DNA from: an uncultured Lentisphaeria bacterium
GTDB taxonomy: Bacteria; Verrucomicrobiota; Lentisphaeria; Victivallales; Victivallaceae
Assembly (NCBI GenBank): GCA_949298075.1
Contig: CASFVA010000036.1
Location: forward strand, 62,001-126,000
DNA length: 64,000 nt
Direction: 5' to 3'
The position numbers and the translations under genes were made by a program. Positions 42,340 through 51,530 of the stretch are shown piece after piece (position 1 is the stretch's first letter; every line of letters starts with the position of its first letter). The notes beneath the pieces are model-generated. The model saw nothing but the letters and a program-made list of their open reading frames with translations, did not search any database and was not told the origin of the DNA.

Positions 42340-44126
42340 TCGCCGCGTCCCGATGGCAGCGGCAGAGGGGAAAGCCCGCCGGACTGAACCAGTTCGCCGA
42401 GCTGGCTGATGAGTTTTTCCTGTTCCGGACGCACGGCGGCCTGGGCGTCGAGATCGGTCAATCCGGAGCCGACCAGCAGGTGGTCGTAGTCCTTGAGACG
42501 TTGCCGCAGTTCAGCGGCGGAGTCCGGCATCCGGGCGGAAGCGGCATTGAAGTAAGGCGAGAAAATCCGGCATCCGGGCGGAGCAAAGAGCGTGCGGCGT
42601 TCCATGAACAGCAGGACACGGCCGCCGTGTTCAGGCAGTCTCCACAGTTGTTCCACGGCTTCGGCGTAGCCCGGATCGCGTCCGGCTCCGGCCAGATAGG
42701 CCCCGGGGTGTTCCGGCACGAGCGGAAGCCAGCGCCAGGCGTTGATGAAGTGTCCGAACATCGGCGGAGCAAACGAGAGCGCGGCTCCGACGACGGCGGC
42801 CGCCAGAAACGACCGGCGGTGGCGCAGCTCCGCCAGTCCGGCGGCCGCTCCTGGGATCAGCAGCAGCAGCAGCGGGTAGAGAAACCGGGTCTGCTGGCCG
42901 GTGACGGCCCAGAATCCGTAAAACGCCGCGCCGGCCAGCGCCGGAACCAGCCAGGCCCGGATTGCGCCGGCGGAGCTGTTCCGGATGGCGCGGCGGGCGC
43001 CGACCGCCGCGATCAGCACCAGCATGACCGTTTGAAGTCCGAGGGTGATGCCGTCAAAGGCCCGTCCGTCAACCGCCGCGACCAGCCAGCCCACGGTTAT
43101 TCCGGGCAGCACTCCGAGTCCGTAGCGGAAACTGCCGAGCATCCGGTGAAATTCGGCGACCCGGAGCTGATCCGGAGGACCGCCGGCCAGCAGAGCGCCG
43201 AAGGGATAGAACCAGTCGCCGGTACAGTGATAAATCCGCCAGAAAAAAGGAGCGGCGGCCAGTCCGGCGGCCGCTGCGAACCAGATCAGGTGTCGCCGGG
43301 AACGGACATCTTTGAGATTCAGTACCAGCAGAGCGAGGGCGGCGGCGCCTCCGGTGAGCTTGACTGCGAGCGCGGCTCCGGCGCACAGTCCGCTGAGGAC
43401 CGCGCTGCGCCGGGAGGAGTGCCGGAGAGCGGCGAACCAGCCTGCGACGGTGAAGAGCGCGACAAAACTTTCAGCGTAGCTCTCCCGGATCACGGTCAGT
43501 GCCAGCGGGGTGGCAAAGCCGATGACGGTCAGCACCAGGGCGGCCGGCCGTCCCGACCGGCGGCAGCGCCGGTAGACGGCGGCGGCCAGCAGCAGCGTGA
43601 GCAGCCAGACCGCCAGCCGGGGTACCAACAGACCGCCGATTTTGAGTGCTCCCAGCAGCGTGAAATGCGGGAGCGATGGATAAGCCGAGTATGGATTGTC
43701 GAGCCGGACTGCCGCATCGCCGGATTCCAGATACAGCCGCGGCAGGGCGGCCTGATAAACCTGTTCGTCCCAGCCGACCGGCGGCAGCAGCGCAGAAGCC
43801 AGGGTGAAAACGGCGAAGAGCGCCAGAACCAGTCCGGGCCAGGAAAGGCGGAGGCGCCGGCAGCAGTGTACGGCCGCGATTGAGAAGGGCAGCGCCAGCA
43901 GGGCGGCCCAGAGCCAGCGGGGCAGTGCGAGACCGGTGCGGGGCGCGACGACGTCGATGATGCCGAGTCCCAGTACGCCGAGTGCAAATTTCACCAGCGG
44001 ATCACTCCGGCGGAGTCCGGGAATCAGGGTGCCGAGGCCGAACGCGGCTCCGCCCCAGAGCATCAGGGCGCCCAGTGCGGCGGCAGTACCGGGAAACAGC
44101 CGGGGATCGCTCCAAAACGCGTTCAT
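42270..44126 (-). CDS. Polytopic glycosyltransferase of the PMT/ArnT type
   Basis: The 618-residue protein has a dozen or so hydrophobic segments and the periplasmic motif VGWDEQVYQAALPRLYLESG near residue 110. This resembles the catalytic-loop region of GT-C glycosyltransferases (PMT_2 and ArnT class), which use polyprenyl-linked sugars. It is followed by NPYSAYPSLPHFTLLGALK. A soluble tail of about 130 residues ends the protein. It overlaps the following Wzy-like gene by 4 bases (44123-44126), so both act in one envelope glycan unit. Its 3' end overlaps dus by 70 bases tail to tail. Confidence 0.78.
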   Translation of the reverse strand: MNAFWSDPRLFPGTAAALGALMLWGGAAFGLGTLIPGLRRSDPLVKFALGVLGLGIIDVVAPRTGLALPRWLWAALLALPFSIAAVHCCRRLRLSWPGLVLALFAVFTLASALLPPVGWDEQVYQAALPRLYLESGDAAVRLDNPYSAYPSLPHFTLLGALKIGGLLVPRLAVWLLTLLLAAAVYRRCRRSGRPAALVLTVIGFATPLALTVIRESYAESFVALFTVAGWFAALRHSSRRSAVLSGLCAGAALAVKLTGGAAALALLVLNLKDVRSRRHLIWFAAAAGLAAAPFFWRIYHCTGDWFYPFGALLAGGPPDQLRVAEFHRMLGSFRYGLGVLPGITVGWLVAAVDGRAFDGITLGLQTVMLVLIAAVGARRAIRNSSAGAIRAWLVPALAGAAFYGFWAVTGQQTRFLYPLLLLLIPGAAAGLAELRHRRSFLAAAVVGAALSFAPPMFGHFINAWRWLPLVPEHPGAYLAGAGRDPGYAEAVEQLWRLPEHGGRVLLFMERRTLFAPPGCRIFSPYFNAASARMPDSAAELRQRLKDYDHLLVGSGLTDLDAQAAVRPEQEKLISQLGELVQSGGLSPLPLPSGRGDYLILRINAPDATGATCSTSSTN

Positions 44127-45943
44127 GATCCGGTGTCCTGCCGGCTGAATTGGACGAGCGGCTGATCGTCGAGGCCGGGGGCGGCGAGGAGCCGGGCAAA
44201 ATCACCGGGCTTCAACCCGCGCAGCCGCATGCAGAGTTCATAGTGTTCCGCCGCCGACTGGATTGTCTCCGGCGGCGAACCGGACCGGCGCATGATCTCC
44301 AGCCGGAGTCCGGAGTAAAAAGCGCTGTACGGGAAACACTGCAATTCCCGTTCGAACCATTCCAGCGCCGCCTGGTATTCGCCACGCAAGGCCAGCGCCC
44401 GGGCCCGCAGGCCGTTGCTGTGAAAATAGTTTTCCGTGCCGAGGCGGCGCATTTCCTCCAGCCGGTTGAGTGCGGCCTGGGGGTTGCGGCCGCCGGCCAG
44501 CATAAGCTGGGCTTCAAGGTAGAGGCCCGGAATCCTGGCCTGGATTTTGCGGGATTCGGCCAGCGCGGCGGCCGCGGGTTCGATCAGCTGTTCCTGCGCG
44601 AGCAGTTCGCCCCGCCGCAGCGCCAGCGTGGATCGGAGGGTGCGTTCGGCTTCAAATCCCGCCGTCAGCAACAGCAGTCCGGCCGCCGCCGTCCTGATTG
44701 CCGCTGCCGGATTCCGGCCGGGGACCGTTTCGCAGCGGTACCGGTTTCCAGCGGCCAGCGTACCGCCGACGATCAGGAACAGTGTTCCGGCCAGCGGGGT
44801 GGAGAGCAGCACGTCGAACTGCCCGTGGATCAGCAGTGCGGCGAACATCCAGCTCAGATAGAGCCGTACCGGTGCGTGACGGTTGAAATTGCTGAAAACG
44901 CTCAGATACAGCAGGGCCAGGCAGAGTGCGCCGGTCACGCCGAACATGGAGATGAAGTGCAGCAGTTCGCTGTGCGGATGCGGATGCAGTGTCGCCATGA
45001 ACGTCGAGAAAAAGTAGCCATCGGGCAGGCATGGCGCCACCGCGCTGCCGAAACGTCCGGCTCCGACTCCGAGCAGGGGATGCCGGAGAACCACTGTGAG
45101 CGCTCCCCGCCACAATTCAATGCGGCTGTCAGCGTTGCCCTCGGCGGCGAACATCAGCTGGAGCAGCAGACCGATGCCGAGCCCGCCGGCGATCAGAGCG
45201 CCCAGCACCCGGAAGCGGCGCGGGATGAACCACAGCACCGCGATCAGCAGCGCGGCTCCGGCGGCGCCGGCGATGGCTCCGCGCGGCACAAGCTCCGGAA
45301 AGGCGAGGCAGAAAGCTGCCAGTGCCACCGACAGGGTGATCACCGCCGGAAGCAGGTGGAACTTATGTCCGGATTTATCCGTGAACAGGGCCGGCAGCGT
45401 GACGGCCAGCAGTGAAAGGTTCCAGTTCCAGTTGCCGGGGAGTCCGGTGAAATTCTCGGTGAACAGCGAAAAAAGCGCCAGCACCGGGAACAGCAGCCGG
45501 CAGTAATTCGGCAGCACCCGGCGGAATTCCCCGTTCAGCGCCAGACCGGCCAGCGGCATCATGGTGAAGAACAGGGAGTTGGCCAGGAGGTCGCCGGAAC
45601 CGCCCAGGCGTATCTGCTGGATTACCGCAATGCCGAGCGCCGCCAGCGCGACGACGATGAACAGCCGGACCGGGCGTTCACGGCGCCACATCTGGATCAG
45701 GCGACCGGGAAACAGCAGCACAACCGCCGCGGCGATCATTCCGCTGACGCCGATTCCGGTGAATTCAACTTCGCCCCAGAGCGGCACCTGGCCGCGCACC
45801 GGCTTCAACCAGGCCAGCGGGTAAGCTGAAAACGGCAGCGTCAGCAGCAGGACCGCGGCCGCCAGACGCAGACTTCCGGCGGAATTGCGCGTCCGGGCAC
45901 CGGCGGCTCCGGAGTCCGGGAACGCGTGTACAACGTCAGGCAT
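44123..45943 (-). CDS. O-antigen ligase/polymerase-like (Wzy_C) membrane protein with TPR-like tail
   Basis: The 606-residue protein has about ten hydrophobic segments. It carries the Wzy_C signature: SRIELWRGALTVVLRHPLLG, GVGAGRFG, then HPHSELLHFISMFGVTG. Such proteins join or polymerise lipid-linked glycans on the periplasmic side. The last 170 residues are helical TPR-like repeats (ALNRLEEMRRLG, ALEWFERELQCFPYSAFY), often seen in PglL/WaaL relatives. It lies between plsY and the GT-C gene, sharing a 4-base overlap with the latter. Whether it is a ligase or a polymerase is undecided. Confidence 0.82.
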   Translation of the reverse strand: MPDVVHAFPDSGAAGARTRNSAGSLRLAAAVLLLTLPFSAYPLAWLKPVRGQVPLWGEVEFTGIGVSGMIAAAVVLLFPGRLIQMWRRERPVRLFIVVALAALGIAVIQQIRLGGSGDLLANSLFFTMMPLAGLALNGEFRRVLPNYCRLLFPVLALFSLFTENFTGLPGNWNWNLSLLAVTLPALFTDKSGHKFHLLPAVITLSVALAAFCLAFPELVPRGAIAGAAGAALLIAVLWFIPRRFRVLGALIAGGLGIGLLLQLMFAAEGNADSRIELWRGALTVVLRHPLLGVGAGRFGSAVAPCLPDGYFFSTFMATLHPHPHSELLHFISMFGVTGALCLALLYLSVFSNFNRHAPVRLYLSWMFAALLIHGQFDVLLSTPLAGTLFLIVGGTLAAGNRYRCETVPGRNPAAAIRTAAAGLLLLTAGFEAERTLRSTLALRRGELLAQEQLIEPAAAALAESRKIQARIPGLYLEAQLMLAGGRNPQAALNRLEEMRRLGTENYFHSNGLRARALALRGEYQAALEWFERELQCFPYSAFYSGLRLEIMRRSGSPPETIQSAAEHYELCMRLRGLKPGDFARLLAAPGLDDQPLVQFSRQDTGS

Positions 45944-45956
45944 GGCCGGCTCCGCG

Positions 45957-46631
45957 CTACGGTTTGGATTTGCTCTGAAAACGGCTTTCCGTTCCGGCGG
46001 CGAGCCGTTTGAGATTGGCTCGGTGTTTCCAGATGGCCAGCAGGCCGATGGCGGTGAAAAATATCTGAATCACTCCGGAACGCGCCACATCGGAGCCGAT
46101 TCCGGCCGCGGCGAAGATCACCGTGAACACCGGCAGCGCCGCCGCCGCCGCCACGCTGGCCAGCGAAACGTAGCGAGAGGCAAGAAACACCGCCGCCCAT
46201 ACTGCGGCTGTGGCCGCCAGCGGCAGCGGAGCCAGCGCGAGCGCCGCTCCGGCGCCGGTGGAAATTCCCTTGCCTCCCTTGAACCTGAGGAATACCGGAA
46301 ACATGTGTCCGAGTACGGCCGCCAGGGCGGCGGCGATGGCCGGCAGCGTCGCCGCCGGCCGGCCGGCGGTCTCCGGAGCGAAACCGGCCAGCACGACCAT
46401 CACCGGCAGCCAGCCTTTCAGGAAATCACATAGAAAACAGAGCTTGCCGGCCAGGCTGCCGACGGACCGGGTCACGTTGGTGGCGCCGATATTGCCCGAA
46501 CCGGTTTTGCGGATGTCCACGCCATGGCACCAGCCGATGAGCAGACCGAACGGGATTGATCCGATGAGGTAAGACGCCGCGATTACAATGATTAAAGCCG
46601 GCCAGCCGGCTTGAAAACCGTCAATATTCAT
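45957..46631 (-). CDS. plsY: Glycerol-3-phosphate acyltransferase PlsY
   Basis: PlsY transfers an acyl group from acyl-phosphate to glycerol-3-phosphate, the first step of phospholipid synthesis. The 224-residue membrane protein has the conserved loops SYLIGSIPFGLLIG, RKTGSGNIGATNVTRSVG and FKGGKGISTGAGA. It ends 14 bases before the Wzy-like gene and is probably the first gene of that minus-strand group. It is divergent from the M24 peptidase gene with about 80 bases between. Confidence 0.93.
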   Translation of the reverse strand: MNIDGFQAGWPALIIVIAASYLIGSIPFGLLIGWCHGVDIRKTGSGNIGATNVTRSVGSLAGKLCFLCDFLKGWLPVMVVLAGFAPETAGRPAATLPAIAAALAAVLGHMFPVFLRFKGGKGISTGAGAALALAPLPLAATAAVWAAVFLASRYVSLASVAAAAALPVFTVIFAAAGIGSDVARSGVIQIFFTAIGLLAIWKHRANLKRLAAGTESRFQSKSKP

Positions 46632-46670
46632 AGTATCTTATTCCAAAATGAACTCAAATCCCCGATCAAT

Positions 46671-46682
46671 AGTAATATTACT
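46671..46682. promoter_or_regulatory. 12-bp palindrome between plsY and the M24 peptidase gene
   Basis: AGTAATATTACT is a perfect palindrome in the short divergent intergenic region. It could be an operator for either gene; no further support is visible. Confidence 0.3.
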
Positions 46683-46712
46683 CCAAAACCCGGAGTTTTC
46701 AACGTCCTGCCC

Positions 46713-47822
46713 ATGAAAAACACCTTGAAATTGCTGGTCGCTTCCGGCGATGCCTCGCCGGACATGCGTTACGCTTCCGGACTTTCGACCCCCGACGAGT
46801 TCATCTGGTTCGGAACGGACCGTGAGAGCGGAGTTGTCATGTCGGCGCTGGAATACAACCGGGCCTGCAGCCAGGTGCGTTCCGGGGTCCGGGTGTACGC
46901 AGAAACTGAGCTGGGGAGAAACCGGCTGGAAATTCTGACGGAACTCCTGCGGCGGTTTGACGCCGCCGGATTCGTGGTTCCGGCGGAGTTCCCGCTGGGA
47001 CTGGCTGAAAAAATGCGGTCGGCCGGCCTGACGGTGCGTCCGGTCGACGGCTGCTTCTTCCCCGCCCGGGAATTCAAGTCGGAGCCGGAGGCCGCCGCCG
47101 TTGCCGCCGCCCTGCGCGGCGCTGAAGCCGGATTGGAGCGGGCCGTTGGAATTCTGCGCGAATCCGGCATAGGGGCCGACGGCTCCCTGATCTGGGAAGG
47201 TGCGCCCCTGACCAGCGAACGGCTGCGTTCGGAAATCGATGTGGTCATGCTCCGGCGGGGACTGCTCCCGACCGGAACCATCTGCGCCGGCGGCCGCCAG
47301 AGCGCCCAGCCCCATCACCAGGGCAGCGGCGTTCTGTATGCCAACGCTCCGATTGTCATGGATATTTTTCCGCGTTCCGGGGCGACCGGTTACTGGGGCG
47401 ACTTGACCCGGACCGTGGTCAAGGGGCGGCCCTCGGACGAACTGCTCCGGATGTATGATGCGGTGCTGGCGGCCCGGGAGTTGGGCAAGGAGAAAATCCG
47501 CATCGGTGCCGTGCCGGCGGAGATTCACCGCGCCGCCGCTTCCGTGCTGGAGTCCGCCGGTTTCCGGACCGGTCGTTCCGCGGAGGGCGATTTCGGTTTC
47601 TTCCACGGTCTCGGGCACGGGGTCGGGCTGGACATCCATGAGGCGCCCCGGTTGTCTCCCCGCAACGAGATTCCGTTGCGCGGCGGAGAAATGATCACTG
47701 TCGAACCGGGTCTGTATTACCCCGGGCTGGGCGGCATCCGGCTGGAGGACCTGGTCTGGCTGGCTCCGGATGGGGCGGTGCATACTTTGACCCGGGCACC
47801 CGACTTTTTCACGGTGGACTAA
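46713..47822 (+). CDS. M24 family metallopeptidase (Xaa-Pro peptidase type)
   Basis: The 369-residue protein has a creatinase-type N-terminal domain and an M24 pita-bread domain. The five metal ligands can be placed: D and D in MDIFPRSGATGYWGDLTRT, H in FFHGLGHGVGLD, E in TVEPGLYY, and E in GIRLEDLVWL. Members cleave Xaa-Pro bonds or di- and tripeptides. A longer frame opens at 46611 but overlaps plsY; ATG at 46713 gives the sensible N terminus although no strong ribosome site precedes it. Confidence 0.88.
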   Translation: MKNTLKLLVASGDASPDMRYASGLSTPDEFIWFGTDRESGVVMSALEYNRACSQVRSGVRVYAETELGRNRLEILTELLRRFDAAGFVVPAEFPLGLAEKMRSAGLTVRPVDGCFFPAREFKSEPEAAAVAAALRGAEAGLERAVGILRESGIGADGSLIWEGAPLTSERLRSEIDVVMLRRGLLPTGTICAGGRQSAQPHHQGSGVLYANAPIVMDIFPRSGATGYWGDLTRTVVKGRPSDELLRMYDAVLAARELGKEKIRIGAVPAEIHRAAASVLESAGFRTGRSAEGDFGFFHGLGHGVGLDIHEAPRLSPRNEIPLRGGEMITVEPGLYYPGLGGIRLEDLVWLAPDGAVHTLTRAPDFFTVD

Positions 47823-47846
47823 TCCGGCTTTTTCCCGGCGGAGAAA

Positions 47847-47875
47847 TTGTATTTGCCGGCCGCCGGGATTATATT
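47847..47875 (+). promoter_or_regulatory. Candidate promoter of the ftsK operon
   Basis: TTGTAT (47847-47852) and TATATT (47870-47875) are 17 bases apart. The leader to ftsK would be about 320 bases and includes the direct repeats. Confidence 0.55.
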
Positions 47876-47939
47876 ATTCCGGAAACCGGCGGAGCGGTTT
47901 TCAGTCGGGGACTTCCGGCTGAGTTACGGAAGAGCGGCC

Positions 47940-48088
47940 CCGGCGTCATCCGGTGCGCGGGGCGGGGGGCACAACGCCGGAGAACATGTTCAGGCACTTT
48001 CCGGCGTCATCCGGTGCGCGGGGCGGGGAGGAGCCGCGATGCCGTGTCAGCGCTGGTTTCGTCGTCATCCGGGGCGTGGGGCGGGGAG
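47940..48088 (+). repeat. Three direct repeats of about 28 bp at 60-61 bp spacing
   Basis: Copies at 47940-47967 and 48001-48028 are identical over 28 bases (core GTCATCCGGTGCGCGGGGCG). A third at 48061-48088 has a few changes. Spacers of about 33 bases differ from each other. Confidence 0.75.
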
Positions 48089-48203
48089 GAAAGTGGAACG
48101 ACCCGCGGCGCGGACTTGACGCCGGCCGGCGGCGGAGTTGAAATTAAAACCGCTGTTGCCTCCGGTGATGGACCGGGGCAACAGCCGGGATCGGAGTTTT
48201 ATC

Positions 48204-50732
48204 ATGTCTGTTCAGCACGCGGATGATCGCAATCCGGAGCGGGGAATTTTCCGCATCCGGCATATTTTCTTTCTCGCCGTCATGCTGCTGGCGTTTCTGG
48301 CGCTGCTCAGTTACCGGGTCTCGGATACCGCTCTGATTCTGGGCGGCCGGGGAACTCCGCTGGCCCCGGGCAACTGGATCGGACTGCTCGGCGCCCGGTT
48401 CAGTTTCTGGATATTCCATCTCTTCGGCCTGGCGGGTTACGCGCTCATGGCGCTGATGCTGCTTAAAATGGTGCGTTTTTTCGTGCCGGAACCGGGCGGG
48501 CGCGCCCTGACGCTGTTCTCCGGTACGGCGCTGGTGATGTTCGGACTGGCGCTGGTGTTCGGACTTTCTCCTGAAAGTTTTGTCGGAGTGAGCGCCGCGC
48601 TCGGACTGGGCTCCCTGCGCGAACCGGCTCTGGCATTGTCCGGCGGCGTCATCGGTCAGGTGCTGGCGGCGCCGGCAGTCGGGGATTATCCTGACGGTGT
48701 GCTGCGGCAGCTGATCGGTGCGGTCGGCGCCATGATTACCGGCTGGGCGCTTTTTACCGTCGGGGTGGTGGTGCTTTACGTTGCAGACTGGCACCGGGTG
48801 CTGCGTGACCGGGTGTTCAGTCCGGCGCCCGCCGGTGAAACCGGACCCCGCCGGATCGACATGGTGGCGGCGCAGGCTGACGGGGATGACGGCCAATCCG
48901 ATGACGGGTACGACGATTCTTCCGCTCCCGCCCGGCGCGGTCTGCTGGCCGGCCTCATGGAGCGGCGTCAGGCGCTCCGTTCGGCGCCGGAGGCGGATAA
49001 GGCGGATCCGGAGCCGGATCCGGAGCCGGATGAAACCGCGGTCGACCGGGACGCTGACGACCCCGGAATACCCTCCCCGGTCCCCGTGGAGCCGTTTGAA
49101 GATCCCGGTCCGGCGCGTCAGACATTGCCGGCGGAGCCGGTTCCGGCCGCCGGATTGGAGCGCTCCGGCAACATTTCCACCCGGGTCGGCGAGCGTGGTG
49201 ACGACCTCCGGGCCGGCCATGGCGATTATCAGCTGCCGCCGGTGCCGATGCTGTCGCAGGGGGCGGCAACCGGCGGGGAGGATCTGGAATCCATCGCGGT
49301 GGCCCGGGACAACCTTCAGCGCACTCTTGAGGATTTCGGCATTGACGGGCGGGTCTCGGGATACACTTCCGGCCCCCGGGTCACCCGGTTTGAAATCACC
49401 CTGGCTCCCGGCGTGAACGTCAAGAAGGTCGAGAGTATCGCCGACAACATTGCGATGAACCTTTCGGCTCAGAGCGTCCGGGTGTTGGCGCCGATTCCGG
49501 GGCGTCCGGTGGTCGGGGTCGAAATTTCCAACAAGAGCTCCGAAGCGGTGTTCATGCGTTCTGTCATGGAAAGCGACGCCTGGCGGCTCGGCAAGGCGGA
49601 AATTCCGATCGCGCTCGGCAAGGATGTCGCCGGCAAACCGGTGGTGCTTGACCTGGCCAAGGCCCCGCACATGCTGATTGCCGGTTCCACGGGCACCGGC
49701 AAGAGCGTGTGCTCCAACACGCTGATTATGAGTTTGCTGTTCCGCTTCAAGCCCGACGAACTCAAGCTGATCATGGTCGATCCCAAGGTGGTGGAGTTCG
49801 AGGACTATAAACGTCTGCCGCATCTGCTCACTCCGGTGATCAACGACTCGGCCAAGGTGCCCATTGCGCTGCGCTGGGCGGTGAACGAGATGGAAAAACG
49901 CTACCGGATCCTGGCCCGGGCCGGAGTCAAGAAGATTTCCGAGTACAACTCCCGCACCCTGCCCGAGACTCCGGTGCTCGACGAGGACGGCCGGCCGATT
50001 CCGGACCGGCTGCCGGTGCTGATTGCGATCATCGACGAACTGGGCGACCTCATGATGACCGAGGCCCGCAAGGACGTCGAAAACTCCATCACCCGCATCG
50101 CCCAGAAAGGTCGCGCCGCCGGAGTCCACATCGTGGTGGCCACCCAACGGCCGTCGACCAACGTCATCACCGGCGTCATCAAGGCCAATTTGCCGACCCG
50201 GCTCTGCTTCCAGGTGCGGTCGCTGATTGACAGCCGGGTGGTGCTTGACGCCGGCGGCGCGGAGAAACTGCTCGGCAAGGGCGACATGCTGTACATGTCG
50301 CCAACCAGCATGAACATCGAACGGGTTCAAGGTTCCTTTGTGCCTGATCCTGACATCAGAAAAGTGGTGGAATTTGTCTGCAGCCAGGCTCCGCAGCAGT
50401 TCAACAGCCAGGTTCTGGCCGAGAACGCCGAGGAAGCCGGCGAGGATGACGAAATGCTGCCGATTGACGACGAGGACCGTTCTGATGTCGCACATCTGGT
50501 CAACCGCTATCTGCGGCCGGGTGATAATCCCAATGTCCGCAAAGCGTTGGAAATTGTCATCCTTGACCGCAAGGTGAGCACAAGTTACCTTCAGCGGCGG
50601 TTGGGGATCGGCTACAATTCGGCCGCCACGATCATCGACACGCTGGAAGAGCGCGGCGTGGTGGGGCCGGCTTCCGGCAGCGGCAACAAACGTGATATTC
50701 TGATTTTCGACGGTATGGAGATCAGCGAATGA
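48204..50732 (+). CDS. ftsK: DNA translocase FtsK/SpoIIIE
   Basis: FtsK pumps chromosomal DNA through the division septum. The 842-residue protein has four N-terminal membrane helices (residues 20-210), an acidic, proline-rich linker, and the motor with AGSTGTGKSVCSN (Walker A), IAIIDELGDLMMT (Walker B) and VVATQRPSTNVITG. It ends with a winged-helix gamma domain (SYLQRRLGIGYNSAATIIDTL) that reads orientation sequences. ATG at 48204 is preferred over an upstream TTG because GGAG at 48193 is well spaced. It heads a plus-strand group with the RodZ-like gene. Confidence 0.94.
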   Translation: MSVQHADDRNPERGIFRIRHIFFLAVMLLAFLALLSYRVSDTALILGGRGTPLAPGNWIGLLGARFSFWIFHLFGLAGYALMALMLLKMVRFFVPEPGGRALTLFSGTALVMFGLALVFGLSPESFVGVSAALGLGSLREPALALSGGVIGQVLAAPAVGDYPDGVLRQLIGAVGAMITGWALFTVGVVVLYVADWHRVLRDRVFSPAPAGETGPRRIDMVAAQADGDDGQSDDGYDDSSAPARRGLLAGLMERRQALRSAPEADKADPEPDPEPDETAVDRDADDPGIPSPVPVEPFEDPGPARQTLPAEPVPAAGLERSGNISTRVGERGDDLRAGHGDYQLPPVPMLSQGAATGGEDLESIAVARDNLQRTLEDFGIDGRVSGYTSGPRVTRFEITLAPGVNVKKVESIADNIAMNLSAQSVRVLAPIPGRPVVGVEISNKSSEAVFMRSVMESDAWRLGKAEIPIALGKDVAGKPVVLDLAKAPHMLIAGSTGTGKSVCSNTLIMSLLFRFKPDELKLIMVDPKVVEFEDYKRLPHLLTPVINDSAKVPIALRWAVNEMEKRYRILARAGVKKISEYNSRTLPETPVLDEDGRPIPDRLPVLIAIIDELGDLMMTEARKDVENSITRIAQKGRAAGVHIVVATQRPSTNVITGVIKANLPTRLCFQVRSLIDSRVVLDAGGAEKLLGKGDMLYMSPTSMNIERVQGSFVPDPDIRKVVEFVCSQAPQQFNSQVLAENAEEAGEDDEMLPIDDEDRSDVAHLVNRYLRPGDNPNVRKALEIVILDRKVSTSYLQRRLGIGYNSAATIIDTLEERGVVGPASGSGNKRDILIFDGMEISE

Positions 50733-50804
50733 GTTACCGCCGGAGCCCGGCGGAGACGGACAGAACGATGGCCAATTCAGGCGATGGCATAACGGAGAAC
50801 GACG

Positions 50805-51530
50805 ATGGCAGCAGAAAAAGACTCCTATGAATTATTTGAAGACGTGCCGGCGGAAAACCCCGCCGGGGAGTCGGACGGAGCGGCTCCGGTTCCGGCCGCT
50901 GCGGCCGCCGGGACGGAAGACAGGCCGCGGCGGGCTCCGCTGTTTCCTCCGCGGCGCACGCCCGGGGTCGAGAAGATCGTTCCGGAGGACATCGACGTGA
51001 GGGACGTCGGCGGCGGACGCTCGTTCGGGCAATACCTCCGGGAGCTGCGGGAACGCAACCACCTTTCGGTGGACGAAATTGCCGAAACCACCCGGATCAG
51101 CCGCAATTATGTCGAGGCGCTGGAGGCGGAGGACTTTGACCGGCTGCCGCCGCTGGCTTATGTGCTGGCTTATGTCAAGACGCTCTGCGCCCTCTATCAG
51201 GTGCCGGCGGAACGCATCGCCGAGGTGACGGCGGAGCTGCGCGAACATCTGTCGCCGGAACTGCCCGAGGACATTTCCAAGAGCGTCATCGACCGGGAGG
51301 AAAGCGAGGAGGATATCCGCCGCATCCGGCAGCTTACCGTCATTCTGGCCGCGGCGGCGGTGCTGTTGGTGGTGGTGCTGGCGGTGGGCGGCGTTCTGAT
51401 CTGGGCCGGAATCCGGCGGGCGTCGGCGCCCCCGGCGGTGGAACCGGTGGATCAAGTGCGGCTGGTTGAAATTCAGGGGATGCCGCAGCTTGAGCCTACC
51501 CGGCTCCGGGCGGAAGAGGCCCGGCGGTGA
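50805..51530 (+). CDS. RodZ-like membrane protein with N-terminal helix-turn-helix
   Basis: The 241-residue protein has a Cro/C1-type helix-turn-helix of the RodZ class at about residues 68-140 (FGQYLRELRERNHLSVDEIA, FDRLPPLAYVLAYVKTL). It then has one membrane helix near residues 184-206 (VILAAAAVLLVVVLAVGGVL) and a short periplasmic tail. RodZ links MreB to the membrane in cell-shape control. The long beta-rich C-terminal domain of E. coli RodZ is absent. Its stop overlaps the next start in GTGA, so the lipoprotein downstream is translationally coupled. Confidence 0.8.
   Translation: MAAEKDSYELFEDVPAENPAGESDGAAPVPAAAAAGTEDRPRRAPLFPPRRTPGVEKIVPEDIDVRDVGGGRSFGQYLRELRERNHLSVDEIAETTRISRNYVEALEAEDFDRLPPLAYVLAYVKTLCALYQVPAERIAEVTAELREHLSPELPEDISKSVIDREESEEDIRRIRQLTVILAAAAVLLVVVLAVGGVLIWAGIRRASAPPAVEPVDQVRLVEIQGMPQLEPTRLRAEEARR

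Larger units (their letters stand above)
47823..48203 (+). other. ftsK upstream region with promoter and direct repeats
   Basis: The 381 bases hold a promoter (47847-47875), three spaced direct repeats (47940-48088) and the GGAG ribosome site of ftsK. Open frames in it are products of high GC and are not credible genes. Confidence 0.65.

Noticed and set aside
42480-45415. Long plus-strand frames opposite the envelope glycan genes
   Set aside because: Both are hydrophilic G/Q/E/R-rich shadows of the polytopic membrane proteins on the minus strand.
47940-48088. Possible CRISPR array
   Set aside because: Only three units, extreme GC, no dyad in the repeat and no cas genes; treated as spaced direct repeats.
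47847-48226. Several short plus-strand frames ahead of ftsK
   Set aside because: They are translations of the GC-rich direct repeats in different frames, without start signals or family features.
48144-50495. 783-codon minus-strand frame opposite ftsK
   Set aside because: Shadow of ftsK caused by codon bias; no recognisable domain.
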